Shown: piece by piece, positions 26,525 through 34,093 of the stretch
How the letters are laid out: each line of letters opens with the position of its first letter
How positions within the stretch are numbered: the stretch's first letter is position 1
DNA from: Pantoea sp. WMus005
Lineage (GTDB): Bacteria > Pseudomonadota > Gammaproteobacteria > Enterobacterales > Enterobacteriaceae
Length of the DNA stretch: 64,000 bases
NCBI RefSeq assembly: GCF_013415305.1
Contig: NZ_JACBXU010000001.1
Span: 496,001 to 560,000 of the forward strand
Direction: 5' to 3'
Position numbers and translations under genes: made by a program
The notes under the pieces: model-generated
Databases searched by the model: none
The model's input: only the letters and a program-made list of their open reading frames with translations
Told to the model about the DNA's origin: nothing

Positions 26525-27411
26525 TGGATATTCTGCTTTTTGGTAAAAATGGTCAGGTGGGTTGGGAGTTACAACGAGCGCTGGCCCCGCTTGGAAAATT
26601 GACTGTCGTTGACCGTCAATCAACTGATTACTGTGGTGATTTTGAAAATCCTGCTGGCATCGCCGAGACAGTCCGCAAGCTCAGACCCACCGTGATCGTG
26701 AATGCCACGGCTTACACTGCTGTTGATAAAGCTGAATCTGAGCAAGATAAAGCGCGCCTGGTCAATGCAACCTCTATTGATGCATTGGCACAGGCAGCTG
26801 AGGAAATCGGCGCGTGGCTGGTTCACTACTCAACAGATTACGTTTTTGACGGTTCAGGTGATAGACCCTGGAGCGAAGATGATGCAACCGCTCCGCTGAA
26901 TATCTACGGACAGACGAAGCTGGAAGGGGAGGAGGCCATCGTCAGCAATATGACGAAATATCTCATCTTCCGCACCAGTTGGGTCTACGCAGCTAAAGGC
27001 AATAACTTTGCCAAAACGATGCTGAAACTGGCAAAAGATCGGGAATCCCTGTCAGTGATAAACGATCAGTTTGGCGCGCCTACTGGCGCGGAGTTGATTG
27101 CTGACTGCACGGCTCATGCAATCAGAGTGGCACTGAACAAGCCTGCTGTTGCTGGTACCTATCATCTCATTGCTGCAGGTGAGACGACCTGGCATGCTTA
27201 TGCATCTAAAGTGATAGAGTTTGCGAAAGCACAAGGCATCGAACTGCAAGTACAGGCGATCAATGCTGTGCCAACCAGTGCATTCCCTACGCCGGCTAAG
27301 CGACCTGCTAATTCGAGACTGAATACAGAGAAGTTTCAACAGGCCTTTGGTCTGAATTTACCCGACTGGACGGTCGGCGTTGAACGTATGTTGCTTGAAA
27401 CTCTTATTTAA
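26524..27411 (+). CDS. rfbD: dTDP-4-dehydrorhamnose reductase
   Basis: Last step of the dTDP-L-rhamnose pathway, NAD(P)H-dependent reduction. 295 residues. FGKNGQVGWELQ is the nucleotide-binding loop; STDYVFDG and YGQTKLEGE carry the catalytic Thr/Asp and Tyr/Lys. Translationally coupled to rfbB. Order B-D-A-C is the common enterobacterial one. Equivalent name rmlD. Confidence 0.95.
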   Translation: MDILLFGKNGQVGWELQRALAPLGKLTVVDRQSTDYCGDFENPAGIAETVRKLRPTVIVNATAYTAVDKAESEQDKARLVNATSIDALAQAAEEIGAWLVHYSTDYVFDGSGDRPWSEDDATAPLNIYGQTKLEGEEAIVSNMTKYLIFRTSWVYAAKGNNFAKTMLKLAKDRESLSVINDQFGAPTGAELIADCTAHAIRVALNKPAVAGTYHLIAAGETTWHAYASKVIEFAKAQGIELQVQAINAVPTSAFPTPAKRPANSRLNTEKFQQAFGLNLPDWTVGVERMLLETLI

Positions 27412-27418
27412 TAGAAGC

Positions 27419-27436
27419 AGGCCGCAATAGCGGCCT
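27419..27436 (+). other. Hairpin between rfbD and rfbA
   Basis: AGGCCGC, loop AATA, GCGGCCT; seven perfect pairs, no U-tract. May stabilise or process the polycistronic RNA. Confidence 0.5.
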
Positions 27437-27455
27437 GGCCAATTAAGGTGAAATA

Positions 27456-28337
27456 GTGAAAAAGAATAAAGGTATTATTCTCGCAGGTGGTTCTGGAACG
27501 CGTCTTTACCCTGTAACCATGGCAGTCAGCAAACAATTGTTGCCAGTTTACGACAAGCCGATGATTTACTATCCCCTCAGTACGCTAATGCTGGCAGGGA
27601 TCAACGATATCCTGATCATCAGTACGCCGCAGGACACACCGCGTTTTGAGAGCCTGTTAGGTGATGGTTCCCAGTGGGGCATCTCCATTCAGTATAAAGT
27701 ACAACCAAGTCCGGATGGACTGGCGCAAGCCTTCATCATTGGTGAAGAGTTTATTGGTGACGATTCAGTCGCACTGATTCTTGGCGACAATATTTTCTAT
27801 GGTCACGATCTCTACAAGCAACTTGAAGCGGCATCATTAAAAGATGATGGGGCAACCGTTTTTGCCTATCACGTCACTGACCCAGAGCGTTATGGCGTTG
27901 TTGAATTTGATAAAGATGGTAAAGCCATTTCTCTGGTAGAAAAACCTGAACATCCACGCAGCAACTATGCCGTGACCGGTCTTTATTTCTATGACAACAG
28001 TGTTGTGGAAATGGCAAAAAACCTTGCACCGTCACCCCGCGGTGAACTGGAGATTACGGATATCAACCGTATCTACATGGAGCAGGGCAAACTTTCAGTA
28101 TCAATTATGGGGCGCGGTCATGCCTGGCTTGATACCGGTACGCATCAGAGCCTGATGGAAGCAAACAATTTTATTCAGACTATTGAGTCACGTCAGGGCT
28201 TAAAAGTTGCCTGCCCGGAAGAAATCGCATACAGAATGGGATTCATCGATCGTGAACAGGTGGCAGAACTGGCTAAACCTTATCTCAAAAATGACTATGG
28301 CAAGTACTTGATGGCTCTGGTTGAAGGACGTTTATAA
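27456..28337 (+). CDS. rfbA: Glucose-1-phosphate thymidylyltransferase
   Basis: First step of dTDP-L-rhamnose synthesis: dTTP plus glucose-1-phosphate. 293 residues, GTG start at 27456 behind AAGGTG. Nucleotidyltransferase signature [16 protein letters not shown], then [20 protein letters not shown] and [10 protein letters not shown], all as in RmlA. Its stop overlaps the rfbC start by one base. Confidence 0.96.
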   Translation: MKKNKGIILAGGSGTRLYPVTMAVSKQLLPVYDKPMIYYPLSTLMLAGINDILIISTPQDTPRFESLLGDGSQWGISIQYKVQPSPDGLAQAFIIGEEFIGDDSVALILGDNIFYGHDLYKQLEAASLKDDGATVFAYHVTDPERYGVVEFDKDGKAISLVEKPEHPRSNYAVTGLYFYDNSVVEMAKNLAPSPRGELEITDINRIYMEQGKLSVSIMGRGHAWLDTGTHQSLMEANNFIQTIESRQGLKVACPEEIAYRMGFIDREQVAELAKPYLKNDYGKYLMALVEGRL

Positions 28338-28885
28338 TGAACATTATTGATACTAAAATTGCTGATGTGAAGATCATTGAGCCTAAAGTGTTTGGCGATG
28401 ATCGCGGATTTTTCCTGGAAAGCTTCAATCAGTCAATTTTTGATAAAGCTGTTGGTCGTCATGTCGATTTTGTTCAGGACAATCACTCCATGTCCAAAAA
28501 AGGCGTGTTGAGAGGTCTGCATTATCAACTTGACCCGCATGCGCAGGGTAAACTTGTGCGTTGCGTCGAAGGTGAAGTATTTGATGTGGCTGTTGATATC
28601 AGACGTTCATCAGAGACATTCGGACAGTGGGTAGGTGTGCATTTAAGCGCTGAAAACAATCGTCAGCTCTGGATTCCAGAAGGTTTTGCTCACGGTTTTA
28701 TTACATTATCAGAACGCGTACAGTTTATTTATAAAACCACAAATTATTATGCGCCACAGTCTGAGAGAAGTATTTTGTGGAATGATCCACAGATAAATAT
28801 TGAATGGCCTGAAGTTGAAGAAATGACTTTATCTGGCAAAGATAAAGATGGCGTATTGCTTAACAACGCAGAAACTTTCGACTGA
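28337..28885 (+). CDS. rfbC: dTDP-4-dehydrorhamnose 3,5-epimerase
   Basis: Third step of the pathway, double epimerisation of the keto sugar. 182 residues, cupin fold. Signatures: DDRGFFLESFNQ, QDNHSMSKKGVLRGLHYQ with the catalytic His, and WIPEGFAHGFITLSE. Completes an intact rfbBDAC set, so L-rhamnose is very likely a component of the O-antigen. The gene after it starts one base past its stop. Confidence 0.95.
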   Translation: MNIIDTKIADVKIIEPKVFGDDRGFFLESFNQSIFDKAVGRHVDFVQDNHSMSKKGVLRGLHYQLDPHAQGKLVRCVEGEVFDVAVDIRRSSETFGQWVGVHLSAENNRQLWIPEGFAHGFITLSERVQFIYKTTNYYAPQSERSILWNDPQINIEWPEVEEMTLSGKDKDGVLLNNAETFD

Positions 28886-28886
28886 A

Positions 28887-29816
28887 ATGGATAAAACATC
28901 AAGCATCGCTGTTCTTTTATGTTCCTACAATGGAAGCCAATATATAAGGCAACAGATTGATTCTATTATAAATCAGACTGAAACCGAGTGGACGGTGTTT
29001 GTCTCGGATGATGGCTCAACTGATGGGACTCTTGATATATTACGATCTTATCAGGACAAGTTGGGCAGTGAGCGTTTTGTTATATTCAATGGTCCAGGCA
29101 AGGGATTTGCCTGGAACTTTTTATCATTACTTGAAAAGAGCGGTGATAATTTCGACTATTACGCTTTTTGTGATCAGGATGATGAGTGGATGCCCAACAA
29201 GTTAACCATGAGTGTATCTATTCTATCTGGTTATGATTGCAATACTCCATCTGTTTATTGTGGTCGAACATCGTTGGTTGATGAAAATTGTCTCCACTTA
29301 GGTGAGTCGCCACTATTTAGTAAACCTCCTTCTTTTAAAAATGCCCTTATCCAAAGTATAGCTGGCGGTAATACGATGGTATTGAATCGAGCCGCCAGAA
29401 ATATCATTAATAAAACGCCTGGAGATGTAGAAATTATATCTCACGATTGGTGGATATATATAGTCATTACAGCTGTAGGTGGAAATATTTTCTACGATCC
29501 GAAACCATCTATTAGTTATCGGCAACATACTAATAATATAGTTGGCTCGAATTTAGGCTGGCTGGCCAGGTTTAAACGCATTTCGGGTCTTCTGGATGGG
29601 CATTTTAAGAAGTGGATAGACTCCAATATTTACGCTTTGAATAAAACAGACGTAAATATTACCCCGGAGAATAAATGTATTCTTGATAGCTTTAATGAGG
29701 CCAGGAATAGTAATTTATTTAAAAGACTGTATGTATTCAGGAAATTAGACATGTACCGACAAACTTTTTTAGGTACATTAGGTCTATATGTTGCCATTAT
29801 CCTGAAGAAATTATAA
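28887..29816 (+). CDS. GT2-family glycosyltransferase, probably a rhamnosyltransferase
   Basis: 309 residues from ATG 28887, one base after the rfbC stop; no strong ribosome site, so coupling to rfbC is likely. GT-A motifs SIAVLLCSYNGSQYIRQQID, VSDDGSTDGT and FCDQDDEW (metal and nucleotide binding). Resembles WbbL/RfbG-type rhamnosyltransferases. The gene is visibly richer in A and T than rfbBDAC, marking entry into a probably transferred block. One of only two glycosyltransferase genes in the unit, so it may add the first rhamnose or build a backbone linkage. Linkage is not predictable here. Confidence 0.8.
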   Translation: MDKTSSIAVLLCSYNGSQYIRQQIDSIINQTETEWTVFVSDDGSTDGTLDILRSYQDKLGSERFVIFNGPGKGFAWNFLSLLEKSGDNFDYYAFCDQDDEWMPNKLTMSVSILSGYDCNTPSVYCGRTSLVDENCLHLGESPLFSKPPSFKNALIQSIAGGNTMVLNRAARNIINKTPGDVEIISHDWWIYIVITAVGGNIFYDPKPSISYRQHTNNIVGSNLGWLARFKRISGLLDGHFKKWIDSNIYALNKTDVNITPENKCILDSFNEARNSNLFKRLYVFRKLDMYRQTFLGTLGLYVAIILKKL

Positions 29817-29851
29817 TGGATAGATAAATTTATTCGTTAAAAGGTGAAATT

Positions 29852-30685
29852 TTGCAGCAGAATACTAAACACGATACATCCCTGTGGTCGTTATGCAAGA
29901 ATACCTATATTAATAGACATATTATTTTCGAAATGACCAAACGCGATGTTATAAGCAGATATAAAGGGTCGGTGATGGGCATCTTCTGGTCTTTCATAAA
30001 CCCTGTTTTTATGCTGGCTGTATATACACTCGTGTTTTCAGAAGTGTTTAATGCACGCTGGGGGAATGCTGCGGCAAATGAGTCAAAAGCACAGTTTGCT
30101 ATTATCCTTTTCGCTGGGCTAATTGTGCATGGAATATTTGGCGAGGTGCTGACTAAATCACCCACGTTAATACTTAACAATGCTAATTATGTCAAAAAAG
30201 TTGTTTTCCCACTTGATTCTTTTCCTGTAATAGCTTTGTTGTCTGCATGCTTTCAGGCGTTAATCAACATTTTTGTACTGTTACTGGCATTTACTTTTGC
30301 GAATGGATATATCCACTGGACGGCGGTATTGCTTCCTGTTGTATTTATTCCCGTATTGATTTTAGTATTAGCTTTAAGTTTTTTGATTTCTTCGCTGGGC
30401 GTATTTATCAGGGATTTGGGACAGTTTATAACGTTGTTAATTACGGTAATACTTTTCCTTTCGCCTGTTTTTTATCCACTTTCTTCTGTGCCTCAGAAAT
30501 ATCAGGTCATCATATTATCCAATCCATTGACATTCATAATCGAGCAAACCAGGGAAGTTGTTATCTGGGGTAGGCTGCCTGATTTTAATGGACTGTTAAT
30601 ATATGGTTGTATCTCAACAGTAATATTATGGTTTAGTTACTTCTGGTTCCAGAAAACACGTAAGGGATTTGCTGATGTTATCTAA
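29852..30685 (+). CDS. wzm: Wzm, membrane subunit of the O-antigen ABC transporter
   Basis: 277 residues, ABC-2 type permease with six membrane segments and the characteristic cytosolic N-terminal stretch KRDVISRYKGSVMGIFWSFINP. Exports the completed undecaprenol-linked polysaccharide across the inner membrane. The start is TTG 29852, supported by AAGGTG five bases upstream; no suitable ATG precedes the first conserved motif. Overlaps wzt by 11 bases. Its presence, with no wzx or wzy, assigns this O-antigen to the ABC-dependent pathway. Confidence 0.92.
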   Translation: MQQNTKHDTSLWSLCKNTYINRHIIFEMTKRDVISRYKGSVMGIFWSFINPVFMLAVYTLVFSEVFNARWGNAAANESKAQFAIILFAGLIVHGIFGEVLTKSPTLILNNANYVKKVVFPLDSFPVIALLSACFQALINIFVLLLAFTFANGYIHWTAVLLPVVFIPVLILVLALSFLISSLGVFIRDLGQFITLLITVILFLSPVFYPLSSVPQKYQVIILSNPLTFIIEQTREVVIWGRLPDFNGLLIYGCISTVILWFSYFWFQKTRKGFADVI

Positions 30686-32048
30686 AGATAATGCATTAGA
30701 AATAATCGATGTTAGCAAATGCTATCAGGTCTTCGATAGTCCTGTCAGAAGACTCAAGCAATTTATAGTACCTAATATTGAACGTAAACTTGGTAAAGTA
30801 CCCCGGGTATACCATGAAGAATTTTGGGCGCTTCAGGATATAAGTTTTAATTTACCCAAAGGCGAAACACTGGGTGTGGTCGGACGAAATGGCTCCGGTA
30901 AGTCAACTCTATTGCAGATTATTGCAGGCACATTGTCCCCTACCCAAGGATCTGTAAATATTCAAGGACGTGTCGCTGCCTTACTTGAATTAGGGGCTGG
31001 ATTTAATGGCGATTTTACTGGACGTGAAAATGTCTATCTAAACGGTGCACTCTTAGGTCTGACTAAAGAAGAAATTGATACTAAGTTAGATGATATCTTA
31101 TCTTTTGCCGACATTGGGCATTTTATTAATAACCCTGTTAAAACTTATTCAAGCGGAATGATGGTTCGTCTTGCATTTGCTGTACAGGCGCAAATTGATC
31201 CAGAGATATTAATTGTTGATGAGGCATTAGCCGTCGGGGATGCTAAGTTTCAGGCAAAATGCTTTGCCAGACTGAAACAACTTAAAAATGATGGTACATC
31301 AATTCTTTTTGTATCCCATGCAACTGAACAGATCATTACCCACTGTGATAAAGCAATACTACTTAACGATGGTTCAATTGTAGATAACGGTGCTCCAAAA
31401 GATATTGTTAATAAGTATCTCGATCTACTTTTTGGAAAGTCATCCTCATCCAATGCGAAGCGAAGCAAAGAGGATAATCATCTTAAGTCAGCCAGCAAGA
31501 TTGAAAAAGACCAGACTGAAAGGTTTAATGTAAGTCAGGAGATTGAGCCTGTCGTCGCTTTAGAAGAAAATGGCTTCGAAAAACGTAATAATTACAATTC
31601 CAACGAATTCCGCTGGGGCGACAGGGCTGCTGAGATTCAGGATTTCTCAATCGTTCAAGGTGAGCACCTCTATCCGTTCAGTGTATCGGGTAATGGAAGT
31701 ATCAAACTTAAGTTTCTTGTTAAATTCAACTTGACCATTTTCAGGCCTATATTTGGTTTTGCTGTTAAAACCAAAGAGGGGGTGACAATTTATAATACCA
31801 ACACAAATATATTAGAAATACCTTTTATTGAAGTTGGAGAAGAAGGAAAGTCACATATAGTTAATATTGAAATGCCAATGCGCCTTTTCCAGGGCGACTA
31901 TTTTATTTCAATAGGCCTTGCCAGCTATGATACATCAGGAGAGGTAGTTCCGCACGATCGGAGATATGATTCAATTCATATTACAGTAGAACCTACCCCA
32001 GAGTTTTTAGGTCTGGTAAATTTAGAGGCTTCGATTAACTGTGAATAA
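30675..32048 (+). CDS. wzt: Wzt, ATPase subunit with C-terminal glycan-binding extension
   Basis: 457 residues from ATG 30675 (AAGGGA seven bases upstream). Nucleotide-binding domain about 1-245: Walker A GRNGSGKST (70-78), ABC signature YSSGM (158-162), Walker B ILIVDEALAVGD (178-189) and the H-loop VSHATEQI. A charged linker (about 255-310) leads to a beta-rich C-terminal domain (about 310-457). In Wzt of E. coli O9a this type of domain binds the modified non-reducing end of the polymer and makes export depend on the terminal cap. The same is inferred here because a cap-forming protein is encoded next, overlapping by eight bases. Confidence 0.91.
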   Translation: MLSKDNALEIIDVSKCYQVFDSPVRRLKQFIVPNIERKLGKVPRVYHEEFWALQDISFNLPKGETLGVVGRNGSGKSTLLQIIAGTLSPTQGSVNIQGRVAALLELGAGFNGDFTGRENVYLNGALLGLTKEEIDTKLDDILSFADIGHFINNPVKTYSSGMMVRLAFAVQAQIDPEILIVDEALAVGDAKFQAKCFARLKQLKNDGTSILFVSHATEQIITHCDKAILLNDGSIVDNGAPKDIVNKYLDLLFGKSSSSNAKRSKEDNHLKSASKIEKDQTERFNVSQEIEPVVALEENGFEKRNNYNSNEFRWGDRAAEIQDFSIVQGEHLYPFSVSGNGSIKLKFLVKFNLTIFRPIFGFAVKTKEGVTIYNTNTNILEIPFIEVGEEGKSHIVNIEMPMRLFQGDYFISIGLASYDTSGEVVPHDRRYDSIHITVEPTPEFLGLVNLEASINCE

Positions 32049-34059
32049 AGAAAAACTTTCAACGGTACTGTTATCGTCTGATTTTGTTTATGATGCTGAA
32101 ATTAATATCTGGATCGAAAAAGATCAGCAGGAATTCAATTATAATGACGGCGATTATCACGAAAACTATATTTTAGATGTCGTTACCAAGGCTCAGGACT
32201 GTTCCGTGCTTTCGCAGGAGCTCGCTGGGTATATAAAAGACTGGCCTTCACAATATCATTTAACTTCAAAAAGATCTAACTTACTGAGACCTTTCGGGAA
32301 AAAATTCAAGGGTAAGCGTGTTCTGGAGATTGGATGTGGCTGTGGTGCGATAACACGTTTCATAGCTGAAGCTGGCGCTGAAGTCATTGCCATCGAAGGC
32401 AGTAAAAGAAGGGCATCAATAACACGCAATCGCTGCAAAGACTTATCAAATGTTACTGTAATCAATTGTTCTAGCGATAAAATTCCAGATATTGGTGAAT
32501 TTGATTATGTCTTGTTAATCGGCGTCCTTGAATATGCTCAATGTTTCTTGGGGAGTGAGGGGCAGTTATCACTTTTGTCATTCTGCAAGAAGAGATTAAC
32601 ATCAGATGGTTCATTATTTGTAGCCATTGAGAACCAACTCGGCATGAAGTACTTGTCCGGGGCCAAGGAGGATCATTTGGGTATACCAATGGTGGGTATC
32701 AACAATGCCTATCATATTAATGGTGTCCGCACTTTTGGTAGAGTGGAACTACTCCAAATGATGAAAAATGTAGGATTTAGCAACGTTGAGGAATTTTTGC
32801 CTTTTCCTGACTATAAGCTTCCTACTCTGGTGATTACTCCTTATGGACATCAAAAACGAAGTTCTGTAATTTATCCTTTAGTAAGCGAAGTCCATCATAA
32901 GGATGCTCAGGCACCGGATTCTTATACATTCTCATTAGAAGAATCAACTAAAATAATTTGGAATAATGAGCTTGCATCGGATTTGTCAAATTCGTTTTTG
33001 ATGATCGCTTCGGTCGCACAGGTAAGTCACGAAAGCGATAATACATTAGCATGGTACTATTCCGATGCCAGAATTAACGATAGTCAGAAGAAAATAAAGT
33101 TTCTTGAAGTTAATGGCAATTATAAGATTGAAAGTTACAAAATCTCTGGTGAGTTTATTAACGAAGAGCCTTTCCATCAAGGTGAAAGCCTGTGGTTAAG
33201 CTTGGTAAGTATTATAAATAAACACGGATGGCAACTAAGCACTGTTGTTGAATGGGCCAAACTCTGGATTAGTAAAGCACTGATTACTGGAAATGATTCG
33301 GATTCCTGGACATGGAACACTGAGCTTCCTCCTGAATATCTGGACGCAACTCCGTTTAATATTATTAAAACGGAGCAAGGTTACAAAATATTTGATTTGG
33401 AATTAAGCTCTGATACGCCATTGATGCTTTCATATTTGGTTTTCAGAGGCGTGTTCAACTCATTATTACGAGTGACATCCATCGCTCCTACAAAAGATTT
33501 GTCAGATTCTAATGTATTTACCACCACAAAGTTTATAGTAACGCAAATTTTCCCAGAGCTAACCGAAGAGCATTTTAATGAATACTTAAAACAAGAGGTT
33601 GCTCTGGTTTCGAAAGTAGTAAACGTTGATAATAATGATCTTTTTGAGCGCTATAAAAATTCGTTTTTCGTTGTCCGTGATTTCTTGAATGATTATAAAA
33701 GCGAACTCGCCAGAGTCTATAATTCTAATCAGGATCTCTCATCAACTGTAACCAATGTTGAAAATCAAATTAAGGATGTCGAAAAGCAGATTAAGGAGAA
33801 AGGCGAAGAGATATTTGGTAAGAATACTTTATTGGATGTAAAAGAGAAAGAGTTGATAGATGCACAAGAATCCTGTTCGCGGTTGCAGGCGCAAATTGAC
33901 AATCTTCTTAGCGTTGCCGCTGAGCAAAAATCCAGAGAAGAAAAACTTACGGAAGAGATTAAAGTAAAGACGGATAAATTACAGAAAATCACTTCATCAA
34001 GAGCATGGAAATTAGCTTCATTTTTCAGTCGGTCTGCTAAATCGCTGAATAAATATTAA
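32041..34059 (+). CDS. WbdD-like chain terminator: methyltransferase, kinase-like domain and coiled coil
   Basis: 672 residues; GTG start overlaps wzt by eight bases. Order: class I SAM methyltransferase (about 60-270) with the SAM loop VLEIGCGCGAI (94-104) and acidic residue Glu119; a middle domain with LDATPFN and IFDLEL, placing Asp435, Asn440 and Asp452 like the catalytic loop and metal-binding Asp of small-molecule kinases; a coiled coil (about 563-652); and a short basic amphipathic end, SRAWKLASFFSRS, probably binding the membrane. WbdD of E. coli O9a (708 residues) has the same order and both caps the chain with methyl phosphate and measures its length. The domain order strongly suggests a terminator; the kinase assignment is inference. 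Confidence 0.75.
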   Translation: MNKEKLSTVLLSSDFVYDAEINIWIEKDQQEFNYNDGDYHENYILDVVTKAQDCSVLSQELAGYIKDWPSQYHLTSKRSNLLRPFGKKFKGKRVLEIGCGCGAITRFIAEAGAEVIAIEGSKRRASITRNRCKDLSNVTVINCSSDKIPDIGEFDYVLLIGVLEYAQCFLGSEGQLSLLSFCKKRLTSDGSLFVAIENQLGMKYLSGAKEDHLGIPMVGINNAYHINGVRTFGRVELLQMMKNVGFSNVEEFLPFPDYKLPTLVITPYGHQKRSSVIYPLVSEVHHKDAQAPDSYTFSLEESTKIIWNNELASDLSNSFLMIASVAQVSHESDNTLAWYYSDARINDSQKKIKFLEVNGNYKIESYKISGEFINEEPFHQGESLWLSLVSIINKHGWQLSTVVEWAKLWISKALITGNDSDSWTWNTELPPEYLDATPFNIIKTEQGYKIFDLELSSDTPLMLSYLVFRGVFNSLLRVTSIAPTKDLSDSNVFTTTKFIVTQIFPELTEEHFNEYLKQEVALVSKVVNVDNNDLFERYKNSFFVVRDFLNDYKSELARVYNSNQDLSSTVTNVENQIKDVEKQIKEKGEEIFGKNTLLDVKEKELIDAQESCSRLQAQIDNLLSVAAEQKSREEKLTEEIKVKTDKLQKITSSRAWKLASFFSRSAKSLNKY

Positions 34060-34093
34060 ACTGGCAATCTGAAATCAGATAAGGGTGTTGACG

